Origin: Bryobacterales bacterium
GTDB lineage: Bacteria > Acidobacteriota > Terriglobia > Bryobacterales > Bryobacteraceae
Direction of reading: 5' to 3'
Length of the DNA: 48,179 nt
NCBI GenBank assembly: GCA_003166865.1
Contig: PMUP01000033.1
Span: 8,049-56,227, forward strand
Made by a program: the position numbers and the translations under genes. Below, in pieces: positions 1-8,742 of this stretch; within the stretch, counting starts at the first letter, position 1, and each line of letters begins with the position of its first letter. The notes beneath the pieces were generated by a model. That model was not told the origin of the DNA and made no database searches. It worked only from the letters and a program-made list of their open reading frames with translations.

Positions 1-1181
1 ATGGTGCGGGCCTGGTCGGCGATAGCGCGCGTGATGGCTTGCCGTACCCACCAGGTGGCGTAGGTGGAAAATTTGTAGCCGCGGCGGTAGTCGAACTTGT
101 CGACCGCCTTCATCAGGCCGATGTTGCCTTCCTGGATGAGATCGAGGAACTGCAAGCCGCGATTGGTATAGCGCTTGGCGATGGACACCACCAAGCGCAA
201 GTTGGCTTCGATGAGCTGTTTCTTGGCGGTTTCCGCTTCCAGTTCGCCGCGCTCGACGATGTGCAGCGTACGCCTGAGTTCGCTCGCGCTGGCGCCGCAC
301 TCTTCTTCCACTTGCTGGATGCGCTGCCCGCACTGGCGCAACTCCTTGCGCAGATCGCGCGATGGCTGGCCGCCCTGGGCCGGCCCTTCCAGTTTCCGCT
401 GGAGCTTGGCGATATCGCGCTCGAGCGGTTTCAATTCCTCCACTGCGCAGCGCAGCCGTCCAGCCAGGCTGCGGCGGACCGAGGTGGTGAATTGGACGTT
501 GCGAATGATCCGGGAAATTTGGACGTGGTTGCGCGCCAGGCCGTAGCGCAGCCCGCGGTGCTGTTTGGGCTTCATCTGCCGGGAGACGGCTTGCAGCTTC
601 TGCCGGAATTGCTGGCTCTTTTTGTAATACTTCTCGATCTCCGAGATCTGCGCCAGCAGCTCGTTGAGCTGGGTGCTGAAGTCTTCGTCGGTAATGACAA
701 ACTCGGGCAGCACCAGGACGTCGCGCACGGAAGTGACGCCGCGCTGCAGATCATCGCCCAGTTGGATGATCTCGCGGATGACCAGCGGCGAACGGGAGAG
801 CGCTTTGCGAACCGCCCATTGGCCGCGTTCATTGCGCTTGGCCAGCTCGATTTCGCCCTCGCGGGTGAGCAGGGGAACGGTGCCCATCTCGCGCAGATAC
901 ATGCGGACCGGATCGTTGGTTTTATCGCCAACATCCTGGGCGAGCTCGAGGTCGCCGAAATCTTCCGGTTCATCCTTGGACGATTTTTCGAAGTCGAGTT
1001 TGGGCTCTTCCAGGATTTCGACGCCGGCGCTATCGAGGTCACTGAGCAGATCCTCGAACTCGCGCCCCGACGTGAAGTCTTCGGTGAGCAACTCGTTCAC
1101 TTCGTCGTACAGAACGAACCCCTTTTCCTTGCCCGAGTCCATGAGATGTTTTAGCCGGCCGTACTTGTCATCCGTAGCCAC
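1..1181 (-). CDS. rpoD: RNA polymerase primary sigma factor RpoD (sigma-70), 3' end cut by window edge
   Basis: Primary sigma factor directing RNA polymerase to housekeeping promoters. About 393 residues are visible and the C-terminal half (regions 3 and 4) lies beyond the left edge. Seen: a short N-terminal acidic region, region 1.2 with [11 protein letters not shown], a long charged non-conserved segment, then region 2 with [43 protein letters not shown] (core-binding and -10 recognition helices). The start is a GTG at 1181-1179, because an in-frame TAA lies five codons upstream; the next ATG would remove the conserved N-terminus. It lies 211 bases downstream of dnaG on the same strand, the usual dnaG-rpoD order. 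Sigma-70 identity is clear from region 2; the primary-sigma call rests on the large non-conserved region and the dnaG neighbour. Confidence 0.95.
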   Translation of the reverse strand, partial: MATDDKYGRLKHLMDSGKEKGFVLYDEVNELLTEDFTSGREFEDLLSDLDSAGVEILEEPKLDFEKSSKDEPEDFGDLELAQDVGDKTNDPVRMYLREMGTVPLLTREGEIELAKRNERGQWAVRKALSRSPLVIREIIQLGDDLQRGVTSVRDVLVLPEFVITDEDFSTQLNELLAQISEIEKYYKKSQQFRQKLQAVSRQMKPKQHRGLRYGLARNHVQISRIIRNVQFTTSVRRSLAGRLRCAVEELKPLERDIAKLQRKLEGPAQGGQPSRDLRKELRQCGQRIQQVEEECGASASELRRTLHIVERGELEAETAKKQLIEANLRLVVSIAKRYTNRGLQFLDLIQEGNIGLMKAVDKFDYRRGYKFSTYATWWVRQAITRAIADQART

Positions 1182-1370
1182 TGGTGCCCCGCTTTACCAG
1201 CGATATCCTTCAGGTACCCGCGCAAAACCGAATGCGGCGCCGATGAGTTCCTGGTTCGCCTGGCGGTGCGCGCCGCATCCTTTGCGCTTACCTTTGATTC
1301 CATTTAGTGTACAACATCGTGCCGTGACTCTCGCGCTGTTTTCGGTCATCTGTTTGTGGTAATGGCGCTT

Positions 1371-1416
1371 CATCTTGCAGTGCCGCTGGCGGTCATCTTG
1401 CAGTCCCGCTGACGCT
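1371..1416. repeat. 23-bp tandem direct duplication spanning the dnaG stop codon
   Basis: Two adjacent 23-base copies, 1371-1393 and 1394-1416, both begin CATCTTGCAGT and differ at only a few bases. Copy two encodes the last codons of dnaG. On the minus strand each copy carries GCAAGATGA or a close variant, so the stop codon is duplicated. It is probably a replication-slippage duplication and I see no regulatory motif in it. Confidence 0.7.
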
Positions 1417-3144
1417 CCGGGATTTTTGATCCAGGGCGACCACTTCCTCGGCCAGCCGCATGGCTTCCTGAAGATTTCCGTCGCGTTCAGCGGCTTTGAT
1501 CCGGGCGCGCAAGGCGGCCGCCTCGGATCGAGGGTCTTGTGATTTGAGGCTGCGCAGACAAGCCAGCGCCTGTTCAGCGGCCTTCTCCTCCTCCAGTATT
1601 TCATCGGCAAAAACGACGGACGACAATAGGTCGCGGTCGGCGTCGGAAAGCCGGCCTTCCAGGTCGGCGAAGCGGAAGGGAGCTCCATCGGAATGCATTG
1701 CAAACAGGGCCTTAAACACGTTACGGGCCACGAAGCGGTCGACCGCCGGCAGGTCGCGTAGTTCCGGGATGGCAAGTGACCGGGCGGCCTGGCTAGCCAG
1801 CAGCGAGTGCAGCAGCAGCCGCTCGGTGGGCGGGGCGTCTGGACGGCGGTGAACCGGACCCGGCTCCTTGACGCCCTTGCTGAAATGTTCGCGCACCAGC
1901 TTTTCGTCCACGCCGAGATAGTTGGCTACGTCGTTGGCGACGGCGAATCGCTCCAGGCGGTCGGCGATGCGCTGGATGGCCGGCGCGATGAACTTGAATC
2001 CTTCCATTCGCCCCTCGACGGTTCGCATGTCGAATTTGCCGCGCGCGCGATCGGCCAGCCAGTGGAAGTAGGAAGGGGCCTTCTCCACGCGTTGCCGGTA
2101 GACTTCCGCGCCCGAGGCCTTCACGAATTCGTCGGGATCCAGATCGCCGCCCAGATCGAGCACTCGCACGCGCAGGTTCTCGTCGAGCAGCATTGTGATC
2201 GACTTCTGAGCGGCGTTGGCGCCGGCGGTGTCGGGATCGAAATTGACGACGATGCTCTCGGAGTGACGCTTCAACGCGCGCACCTGCGTGTTCGTCAGCG
2301 ATGTGCCGCAGCTCGCCACCACATTGTGAACGCCGGCGGAATAGACGCCGATGACGTCCATGTAGCCTTCCACCAGCACCGAATAATCCGACTTGCGTAT
2401 CGCTTCCTTGGCGCGATGCAGGTTGTAAAGCACGTAGCTCTTGCGATACAGCGGCGTTTCGGGCGAGTTCAGATACTTGCGCTCCTCGTCCGGGCGAAGC
2501 GCGCGGCCGCCGAAGCCGATCACTTTGCCCGACTCATTGTGAATCGGAAACATCAGCCGGCCGCGGAAATAATCGTAGAAGCCTGGGCCCTCTCGTCTCT
2601 TCAAGACCAATCCCGATTGCTCCAGTTGCTCGGGCGCGAAGCGCGATTCAAATTGACGCGTCAACTGATTCCAGGACGCATCCGAGAGCCCGAGCCCAAA
2701 CTCGGCGATTTGTTCCGGAGTGACATTGCGTCCGGCGAGATACTGGCGCGCCTCCGCACCCGCGGGGGCATTCAAGTTGCTTTGGAACACGCGCGCCGCG
2801 ATTTCATGCATCTCCATCAGCGCGCCGCGGAGCTTCGAATCCGGGTCCGAATAATCGCGCTTGGGCATGTCGATGCCGTTGCGCTCGGCGACCAGCTTGA
2901 GCGACTCAAAGAAGCTGACGCGCTCGATCTCCATGACGAACTTGAAGACGTCGCCGCTAGCGCCGCAGCCGAAGCATTTGTAAAACTGATGGCTTGAATG
3001 CACGGAGAACGACGGCGTCTTCTCGGTGTGGAACGGACACAGTCCCGTGTAGCGCGGCGAGCCGCCGGCCTTTTTCAGCTGCACATACTCGCTGATGGTT
3101 TTGACGATATCGACGGAGGACTTGACTTGCTCGGCGAAATCCAT
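1393..3144 (-). CDS. dnaG: DNA primase DnaG
   Basis: Synthesises the RNA primers for lagging-strand replication and is recruited by the replicative helicase. 583 residues, the usual length of the family. N-terminal CHC2-type zinc ribbon: CPFH at 36-39 and CFGC at 57-60 supply the C, H, C, C ligands. The RNA polymerase basic domain has FRGRLMFPI near 193-201. The TOPRIM catalytic domain has VEGYMDV (E259) and NFDPDTAG (D303, D305). The C-terminal 140 residues are helical and poorly conserved, as expected for the helicase-binding domain. The ATG start is supported by the conserved opening MDFAEQVKSSVDIV. It lies upstream of rpoD on the same strand; the separating 211 bases could hold an rpoD promoter, though I cannot point to a convincing -10/-35 pair. 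Confidence 0.97.
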   Translation of the reverse strand: MDFAEQVKSSVDIVKTISEYVQLKKAGGSPRYTGLCPFHTEKTPSFSVHSSHQFYKCFGCGASGDVFKFVMEIERVSFFESLKLVAERNGIDMPKRDYSDPDSKLRGALMEMHEIAARVFQSNLNAPAGAEARQYLAGRNVTPEQIAEFGLGLSDASWNQLTRQFESRFAPEQLEQSGLVLKRREGPGFYDYFRGRLMFPIHNESGKVIGFGGRALRPDEERKYLNSPETPLYRKSYVLYNLHRAKEAIRKSDYSVLVEGYMDVIGVYSAGVHNVVASCGTSLTNTQVRALKRHSESIVVNFDPDTAGANAAQKSITMLLDENLRVRVLDLGGDLDPDEFVKASGAEVYRQRVEKAPSYFHWLADRARGKFDMRTVEGRMEGFKFIAPAIQRIADRLERFAVANDVANYLGVDEKLVREHFSKGVKEPGPVHRRPDAPPTERLLLHSLLASQAARSLAIPELRDLPAVDRFVARNVFKALFAMHSDGAPFRFADLEGRLSDADRDLLSSVVFADEILEEEKAAEQALACLRSLKSQDPRSEAAALRARIKAAERDGNLQEAMRLAEEVVALDQKSRSVSGTAR

Positions 3145-3239
3145 GTTCGTGGTGAAGTGCGCTGGCTGAAACTGTTGCTCCTATGGTTACATACTGGGGG
3201 GTGGGTGGTGGGTCGTGGGTTCGCGGCGGAGAAACAACG

Positions 3240-4397
3240 CTAACGCTTTTGCTCCTTCGAGTAATCGATGAAGTTCAACTCCTTGCACTTACCCGGATTA
3301 TACGGAGCATCGGCGACCAGGATGGTATCGGACCCCGCGTATTTGCCTTTCAAGAACACAGCATCTTCGGCGACATAGCTGCGCGTGAGCGCCATCTTGT
3401 TCGGATCTAATATGAATCGTTCGACCACGTGCAGCTTATCGCTGTTACGAACTGGGGTGTTCAGGAACCCTGGCAAGAATCCCACGGTATCGACGACCAG
3501 CGTGTCGCCTTCCCAATGTCCGATCGAGTGCCCGGCGCGGCTCGGCTTGATGCTGTTCGGGTGTTCTTGCATGTTCATGTAGATGGTGCGTTTCAACCCG
3601 AGCTGCCCGTACTCGAGCACGATCGTATCTTTGTTCTGAGTAATCCGGTTGACCGGCCCGTCGAAGGCCCAGTCAAAGATGATGCTGGTGGTCTCGCAGC
3701 GGAAACGCGGATTATCTTCGCGCTTGAAATCGGCGGCCGCTTTTTCTCCGGCCTCTGTCAGTTCGGTCCCGCCATAACGCCTCGGCCCGGCGCGGGACAC
3801 GTCCGCGAAGGAGATCGCCGGCCGATCGCCCGGCTTGTATTCCGCCAATTTATCGAGCGGCACTAATCCGCCCCCGATGCCGCGCGCATTGGCCATCACC
3901 AGTTGCACTGGCGCCCAGTCGCCCGATATGTTCGGCTCTCCCGATGGCCGTCGCGTCGGCCGATCCGTCTTTGGCGCGGCGATTGGGCCTCTCACCTCCT
4001 GGATGCCACCTTGTGTCGCCTTGACGTATTGCCCATAGCGGTCCATTCTAGTTCCGTCGGCCGCCATGATGGTCTGCAAGTAACACGAGGCGGGATCGGT
4101 CCGGTTGGGCGAAGCTTCGACTGTGATCTGCTGGCCCACCGGAAAGTTTTCCTTGGTCCAGCCCGAGCGCCGCAGCACGTGAACAGACCTCATTTCGCAT
4201 CGATGGTGACTAACCCCTCCGTCTTTTTCGGTGACGTCAAAGTAGATCCACGAGTGCGGATTGATCATTTCGACGCGTGTGAGCTTGCCGTTGAACTCCA
4301 CGGTCTTGCTCATGTCATACTCCGAGCCGCCGTGATGCGCGAGGGCAAGCGGGGGCAGCGCGAGAAATGCGAGGAAAAGCAGGATGGCCAAAGGCAC
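3240..4397 (-). CDS. Secreted DUF6152-like protein with C-terminal GHWEGD domain
   Basis: No biochemical function is recognised. The open frame extends much further upstream, but the GTG at 4397-4395 fits best: GGAGCGG lies a few bases before it and translation opens with a clean signal peptide, MPLAILLFLAFLALPPLALA, cleaved before HHGG. The product is 385 residues. Residues 20-120 resemble DUF6152 (KTVEFNGKLTRVEMINPHSWIYFDV). The C-terminal half carries GHWEGDTLVVDTVGF and LHVVERF, a block also present in the stand-alone protein encoded at 38001-38762, so this looks like a two-domain fusion. The upstream in-frame extension overlaps the divergent UvrC-like gene and has no credible start. A periplasmic or secreted role is inferred from the signal peptide only. 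Confidence 0.75.
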   Translation of the reverse strand: MPLAILLFLAFLALPPLALAHHGGSEYDMSKTVEFNGKLTRVEMINPHSWIYFDVTEKDGGVSHHRCEMRSVHVLRRSGWTKENFPVGQQITVEASPNRTDPASCYLQTIMAADGTRMDRYGQYVKATQGGIQEVRGPIAAPKTDRPTRRPSGEPNISGDWAPVQLVMANARGIGGGLVPLDKLAEYKPGDRPAISFADVSRAGPRRYGGTELTEAGEKAAADFKREDNPRFRCETTSIIFDWAFDGPVNRITQNKDTIVLEYGQLGLKRTIYMNMQEHPNSIKPSRAGHSIGHWEGDTLVVDTVGFLPGFLNTPVRNSDKLHVVERFILDPNKMALTRSYVAEDAVFLKGKYAGSDTILVADAPYNPGKCKELNFIDYSKEQKR

Positions 4398-4473
4398 GAT
4401 TGTTCCGCTCCAGGTGCGAACCAGTATATACGCGGTGGCCAAGATGAGGGTGAGGGCGCGACACTGGGAACGG

Positions 4474-5595
4474 ATGCAGGTTCCCGATCCAACGATTATC
4501 GAACGCGAACATTTGGATGCAAGCGTCGCCGAAGTTCCCAACGCGGACGCGGTGTTTGTTGTTTGGGCGGGTGATCGTTCGGCGTACCTCGCGAAAACCA
4601 GCATGCTCCGGCGGCGACTGCTACGGATCTTCAAAGCGGACGCTTCGCTGCGGCGGTCGCTGAACCTGCGCGAAGTGGCCACGCGGGTGGAGTATTGGCC
4701 CACGGCGTCGCGGTTCGAATCGATGCTGCTGCACTACGCGCTGGCGCGCCGTTATTTTCCGGAAGACTATTTGCGGCTGATCAAGCTGCGGATGCCGGCC
4801 TACGTCAAACTGATTCTGGCGAACGAATTCCCGCGCACGCAGGTGAGCGCGCGCCTGAGCGCCAGCCGCGCTCTACATTACGGGCCGTTCCAATCGCGGG
4901 CCGCAGCCGAGCTTTTCGAAAACCAGTTCCTGGATCTGTTTCAGATGCGCCGCTGTCAGGAGAATCTGGAGCCGAGCCCGCAGCATCCGGGCTGCATCTA
5001 CGGCGAGATGAATCGATGCCTGCGGCCTTGCCAACAGGTGGTGACGCGCGATGAATATCTGAGCGAGACCAAGCGCGTCGAAGAATTCCTGACCGGTAAC
5101 GGCGGTGCGTTGCTGAGTGTCGCGATGGCCGCGCGCGATCGGCTCAGCGCCGAGATGAACTTCGAGGAAGCTGCGCGCCAGCACAAACAACTGGAGCGCA
5201 TCCAAGCGGTGCTCGCTCTGCGTGGCGATTTGGTTTGCGACGTTGAGCGGTTGTATGGAGTCGCAGTGGCTCCATGCCTTGCGCCTGACAGCGTTCTGCT
5301 GTGGTTCGTGTGCCAAGGGGCGTGGCAAGCGCCGGTGCGATTTACGCTGACGTCGCTCGTATCGTTGGATCAGCGGCTGCGTGAGTTGGTGGCGTCCATC
5401 CAACCTGAGACGGCGCCGCCGCTTGCCGAGAAGCAGGAACATTTGGCGTTGCTTGCGCGCTGGCACTATTCGAGCTGGAGCGATGGAGAATGGATCGGGT
5501 TCCCAGGGCTCGATCAAGTGCCCTATAGGAAGCTGGTGCGCGCCGTTTCGCGGGTGAGGCAGAAGGCGGCGTTAGTGGAGCCCGGCCCGGTCTAG
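4474..5595 (+). CDS. UvrC N-terminal-half homologue (GIY-YIG/UVR protein)
   Basis: Resembles only the N-terminal half of excinuclease subunit UvrC, and in that respect the Cho-type nucleases. 373 residues against roughly 600 for UvrC; no C-terminal RNase H-like nuclease or helix-hairpin-helix part is present. The first 90 residues align with a GIY-YIG nuclease, but the signature is eroded (VFVVW for GIY, AYLAK for YIG); the downstream arginine run MLRRRL and a glutamate (RFESMLL) remain. Next come the UvrC-like EFPRTQVSARL, YGPF and GEMNRCLRPC segments and a UVR motif (AEMNFEEAARQHKQLERI) that in UvrC contacts UvrB. Start ATG 4474 has GGGAA just upstream; ATG 4444 is an alternative. Its 3' end overlaps the convergent transporter gene by 24 bases. 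DNA-repair involvement is inferred from family. Confidence 0.75.
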   Translation: MQVPDPTIIEREHLDASVAEVPNADAVFVVWAGDRSAYLAKTSMLRRRLLRIFKADASLRRSLNLREVATRVEYWPTASRFESMLLHYALARRYFPEDYLRLIKLRMPAYVKLILANEFPRTQVSARLSASRALHYGPFQSRAAAELFENQFLDLFQMRRCQENLEPSPQHPGCIYGEMNRCLRPCQQVVTRDEYLSETKRVEEFLTGNGGALLSVAMAARDRLSAEMNFEEAARQHKQLERIQAVLALRGDLVCDVERLYGVAVAPCLAPDSVLLWFVCQGAWQAPVRFTLTSLVSLDQRLRELVASIQPETAPPLAEKQEHLALLARWHYSSWSDGEWIGFPGLDQVPYRKLVRAVSRVRQKAALVEPGPV

Positions 5596-6450
5596 AAATC
5601 CTTTTGCAACATCGCGCGCGGGGCGGTGCTGGGCGTCCACGGCGTAGTTCATGTTGCGCATTTCCGTGTCGGAGATTTTTCCGGAGAGCTCGGACAGAAT
5701 CGCGCGGAGAGTTGGATACACCATCAGAGCGTCTTCGCGAATAACGATGCAGGCCTGATAGGGCGGAAACACGTGCTTGTCGTCGGTGAGCACGGTAACG
5801 TCCAACTTATTCAAGAGCCCGTCGGTGGTGTTGGCGGCTGCCATGCTCACCTGTTTCTGTTCGAGGGCTTGGTAGAGCAGGCCCAGATCCATGCTCTTGG
5901 GAGCCGCAATCCATTTGATGGCATAAGCCCGATTCAGCGCGCCATACGCGTCGGGACGCGTCAGGAATTCGTAGCCTGCGCCGAGCGCGAATCCGGTTGG
6001 ATCCGCCGCCGCGTCGCTCAAAGTTTGGAGGTGCCGCGCACGGGCGTCTCCGCCGCGAATGGTCATCGCGAAAGAATTCTCGAATCCCAACGGGTCCAGC
6101 CAATCGAGATGAAAGCCGCTCGCATATGCGGCGCGAACCTGCTCCAGAACCACGGCCGGATCGGTGACGCCGCTGCTCTTGAGCACATTGGTGAACGCGG
6201 TGCCGGTGTATTCCGGGTACAGGTCGATGCCGTTGGACAGCAGCGCTTGATGGGCGAGGAGCGTTCCGCCCAGATCCAGCTTGCGTTCCACCGGTTGATG
6301 CAGCCGCGCTTCGATGTGCTGTGCGATGATCTCGCCCAGGATCAATTGCTCGGTGAAATTCTTGGAGCCGACCACGATACGGTTGTGAGCGCCGCAACCG
6401 ACCAGCAGCAGGAGGGGAGCTAGGACACAGAGACGCGTCGTTCGATCCAA
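5572..6450 (-). CDS. OpuC/EgtU-family substrate-binding lipoprotein, candidate ergothioneine or osmolyte receptor
   Basis: Periplasmic or membrane-anchored solute receptor of an ABC importer. 292 residues. The TTG start at 6450 has GGAGG six bases upstream. It opens with a lipoprotein signal ending LVGC (lipidated C19), then the family hallmark VGSKNFTEQLILGEI, followed by DLYPEYTGTAFT and AANTTDGLL, all typical of the glycine-betaine/choline/ergothioneine-binding OpuAC fold. It overlaps the upstream permease gene by 31 bases and is last in the egtB-egtD-transporter operon. In described EgtU proteins the permease and receptor are one polypeptide in this same order; here they are separate. The family is secure; ergothioneine as ligand is inferred from operon context, and betaine or choline remain possible. 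Confidence 0.88.
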   Translation of the reverse strand: MDRTTRLCVLAPLLLLVGCGAHNRIVVGSKNFTEQLILGEIIAQHIEARLHQPVERKLDLGGTLLAHQALLSNGIDLYPEYTGTAFTNVLKSSGVTDPAVVLEQVRAAYASGFHLDWLDPLGFENSFAMTIRGGDARARHLQTLSDAAADPTGFALGAGYEFLTRPDAYGALNRAYAIKWIAAPKSMDLGLLYQALEQKQVSMAAANTTDGLLNKLDVTVLTDDKHVFPPYQACIVIREDALMVYPTLRAILSELSGKISDTEMRNMNYAVDAQHRPARDVAKGFLDRAGLH

Positions 6451-7040
6451 CTGAATCCTCCGTCCGAGAGCAGCGCGAGCAGCGCGGCGGGGATTGCGCC
6501 CGCCAGGATTTGCGTGGTGTCCACGGACGCAATGCCGCGGAAGATGAACACGCCGAGTCCTCCGCCTCCGATGGCGGCCGCGATGGTAGCAGTTCCAATG
6601 GTGGTTACGGTGGCGATGCGCACGCCGGCGAGTATAGTTGGTGCGGCCAGCGGCAGCTCGACTTGCCAGAGCAGTTGACGGCCGGTCATGCCCATGGCGA
6701 TGGCGGATTCTCGCACGGCGGAGTCCACGCCGAGAATGCCCGCGAGGGTGTTGCGAAGAATGGGAAGCAGCGCGTAGAGGACCAGGGCGACGATCGCGGT
6801 CCGTTTGCCGATGCCGCCGATGAACGGGATGGGGATTAAGAACCCGAACAGCGCGAGGCTTGGAATGGTTTGCATCACGTTGGCGAAGCCGAGCAATGGA
6901 GTGCGCAATGCCGCGCGGCGCGTGAGCAGGACGCCGAGGGGAAACCCGGCCGCCACGGCGATTGCCATCGAGACCAGGACCAGGACGACATGCTCGCCGG
7001 TTAACTGCGCCATCTCCTGCAGCAAGTAAGGAGGAATCAT
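6420..7040 (-). CDS. OpuC/EgtU-family ABC transporter permease
   Basis: Inner-membrane channel subunit of the importer. 206 residues with about five or six hydrophobic helices, the normal size for a ProW/OpuCB-type permease. The BPD_transp_1 signature is visible: VRESAIAMGMTGRQLLWQVELPLAAPTILAGVR, the EAA loop that docks on the ATPase, and before it NVMQTIPSLALFGFLIPIPFIG. The ATG at 7040 lies 10 bases after the ATPase stop, and its own 3' end runs 31 bases into the receptor gene, so the three transport genes are translationally linked. The polypeptide ends after the last helix (SWIERRVSVS) with no fused solute-binding domain, unlike EgtU of Streptococcus or Helicobacter. Confidence 0.92.
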   Translation of the reverse strand: MIPPYLLQEMAQLTGEHVVLVLVSMAIAVAAGFPLGVLLTRRAALRTPLLGFANVMQTIPSLALFGFLIPIPFIGGIGKRTAIVALVLYALLPILRNTLAGILGVDSAVRESAIAMGMTGRQLLWQVELPLAAPTILAGVRIATVTTIGTATIAAAIGGGGLGVFIFRGIASVDTTQILAGAIPAALLALLSDGGFSWIERRVSVS

Positions 7041-7050
7041 GGCTTCTCGA

Positions 7051-7776
7051 TCATAAAGTCGACAAGAAGGCGCGCGCTTCCGGGCCGCTCGATTTTACGA
7101 ACTCGGCTGGTGTTGCCAGAACTTCCAGTCTGCCACGGTGGAGCAGAGCGATTTCGGTGCCCAGGCGCAGAGCTTCCCGCACGTCATGGGTGACGAAGAT
7201 GGATGTCTTCCGCAACCGGTCGCGCAGCGCCAGGAATTGATCCTGCAGCTCCACGCGCGTTACCGGATCCAGCGCGCCGAAGGGTTCGTCGAAAAGCAGG
7301 AGCTTTGGTTCGGCCGCGAGAGCGCGCGCGACGCCCACACGCTGGCGCTGTCCTCCCGAGAGCTGGCGCGGATAGCGATCGAGAAACTGCGCCGGTTCGA
7401 GGCCAACTTGATCGAGCAGCTCGGACACGCGCGCGGCAATGCGGTCTGGCGGCCAGCCTTTCAGGCGCGGCACCAGCGCGACGTTTTCGCCGATGGTGAA
7501 GTGTGGAAACAGGCCGACTTCTTGAATGACATAACCGATACTACGCCGGAGCTGGATGAGATCCCAATCGGTAGTGGCGCGGTCGTCCACCAGAACCTGG
7601 CCGCCGGAAGGAAACAGGAGGCCGTTCAGCATCTTCAGCGCCGTGGTTTTCCCGGAGCCGCTGCGGCCGAGCAGCACCAGCGTGCAGCCCTCCACGATGC
7701 GTAGGTTCAGATTGTCGAGGACGAGATTGCCGCCGATGCAGTAACAAACGTCGCGAAATTCCAGGGTGACACTCAA
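7051..7776 (-). CDS. OpuC/EgtV-family ABC transporter ATP-binding protein
   Basis: Energises the adjacent importer by ATP hydrolysis on the cytoplasmic face. 241 residues with a complete ABC core: Walker A GRSGSGKT at 37-44, Q-loop Q85, signature LSGGQ at 139-143, Walker B LLLFDE at 159-164, and the H-loop in FVTHD. There is no C-terminal CBS pair, which many OpuA/ProV ATPases carry for osmotic sensing; this makes an osmoregulated role less obvious. Translation starts at TTG 7776, overlapping the egtD stop as TTGA, with no clear Shine-Dalgarno, so re-initiation after egtD is likely. Third gene of the five-gene operon. Confidence 0.92.
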   Translation of the reverse strand: MSVTLEFRDVCYCIGGNLVLDNLNLRIVEGCTLVLLGRSGSGKTTALKMLNGLLFPSGGQVLVDDRATTDWDLIQLRRSIGYVIQEVGLFPHFTIGENVALVPRLKGWPPDRIAARVSELLDQVGLEPAQFLDRYPRQLSGGQRQRVGVARALAAEPKLLLFDEPFGALDPVTRVELQDQFLALRDRLRKTSIFVTHDVREALRLGTEIALLHRGRLEVLATPAEFVKSSGPEARAFLSTL

Positions 7777-8714
7777 CTAATGGTCCAAAGATTTTCCGCG
7801 AAGGGCCAATCCCGGTCGACCCACTGGCCTTCGACGCGGAACCCGGTCTGCTCCGCCATCGCGTCCAGTTCTTGAAGCTGGAATTTGTGCGAGGACTCGG
7901 TCCAAATCGTCTCGTCCGCGCGGAAAGTTACCGAGAGATCAGCTTCCGCGATGAACGCGGTCTGATTCAAACGCGAGCGGAGGTGCATTTCGATCCGGCG
8001 GTGTTCCTCGTTCCAGCGCGCCTGATGCTCGAAGTCGCGCAGTTGGAAATCGCCGCCAAGCTCTCGATTGATGCGCCCGAGCAGGTTGAGATTGAAAGCG
8101 CCAGTGACGCCGGTGGGATCGTCGTAGGCCACCAGCATGCGCTCGGGTTCCTTCACCAGGTCGGCGCCGATCAGCAGCGCGTCGCCGGGAAGCAGAGCGC
8201 GGCGCAGATCGCGCAGAAATTCCACGGCGCAAGGGCGCTCGAAGTTGCCAATGGTGCTGCCGAGGAACAGCACTAGAAGCGCTTCACCGGCCTCGCGTTC
8301 GGCGGTGGCGCGCGCCATCCCGTCCAGATAAGACTGAACCAGCGGATGCACGTCGGCGATGTCGGACAAATCGCGCTCGCAACGCGCCAGTGCGTCGGCC
8401 GATACATCGATGGGATAGTAGCGCAGGGGACCTTGATGCGGAGCCGCGCCAATGGCTTGCAGAAGATGGCGAGTCTTTTTGCCCACTCCACTGCCCAACT
8501 CGATTACGGCGGCGCGAGCCGGAATCAACCTGGCAATATCGCTGGCATGACGGCGCAGCAAGCGCTCGTCGGCGCGAGTCAGGCCATATTCGGGTAAGTG
8601 CGTGATGGCCTCGAAGAGCGAACTGCCCAATTCGTCGTAGAGATACTTCGAATGCAGCTCTTTTCGAGGCTTGGCGAGGCCGAGGCGCACGTCGCACACG
8701 AATTCGCGCGTCAT
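7773..8714 (-). CDS. egtD: L-histidine N(alpha)-methyltransferase EgtD
   Basis: Trimethylates the alpha-amino group of histidine to hercynine using three S-adenosylmethionine molecules, the first step of ergothioneine synthesis. From the chosen ATG the protein is 313 residues. Family hallmarks: the N-terminal LHSKYLYDELGSSLFEAITHLPEY motif, SAM-binding VIELGSGVGKK (about 70-80), LFLGSTIGNF, a GADLVKEPERMLVAYDD block, and FNLNLLGRINRELGGDF. ATG 8714 was chosen because family alignment starts soon after it and it avoids extensive overlap; an in-frame ATG at 8777 would add 21 residues and overlap egtB by 35 bases, and neither has a strong ribosome-binding site. It directly follows egtB and its stop overlaps the ATPase start. 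Confidence 0.93.
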   Translation of the reverse strand: MTREFVCDVRLGLAKPRKELHSKYLYDELGSSLFEAITHLPEYGLTRADERLLRRHASDIARLIPARAAVIELGSGVGKKTRHLLQAIGAAPHQGPLRYYPIDVSADALARCERDLSDIADVHPLVQSYLDGMARATAEREAGEALLVLFLGSTIGNFERPCAVEFLRDLRRALLPGDALLIGADLVKEPERMLVAYDDPTGVTGAFNLNLLGRINRELGGDFQLRDFEHQARWNEEHRRIEMHLRSRLNQTAFIAEADLSVTFRADETIWTESSHKFQLQELDAMAEQTGFRVEGQWVDRDWPFAENLWTIS

Positions 8715-8742
8715 GCTTGGGACCGCAGCGCTGTCCCCGGTT

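Noticed and set aside
39-1154. A 371-codon open frame antisense to rpoD
   Set aside because: The minus strand encodes clear sigma region 1.2 and 2 motifs; the antisense frame is a by-product of codon bias.
1807-2997. A 396-codon open frame antisense to dnaG
   Set aside because: dnaG has intact zinc, basic and TOPRIM motifs; the antisense sequence resembles no protein.
4398-4703. Upstream extension of the DUF6152-like gene to 4703
   Set aside because: It lacks a signal and overlaps the divergent UvrC-like gene; a GTG at 4397 with a Shine-Dalgarno and signal peptide is better.
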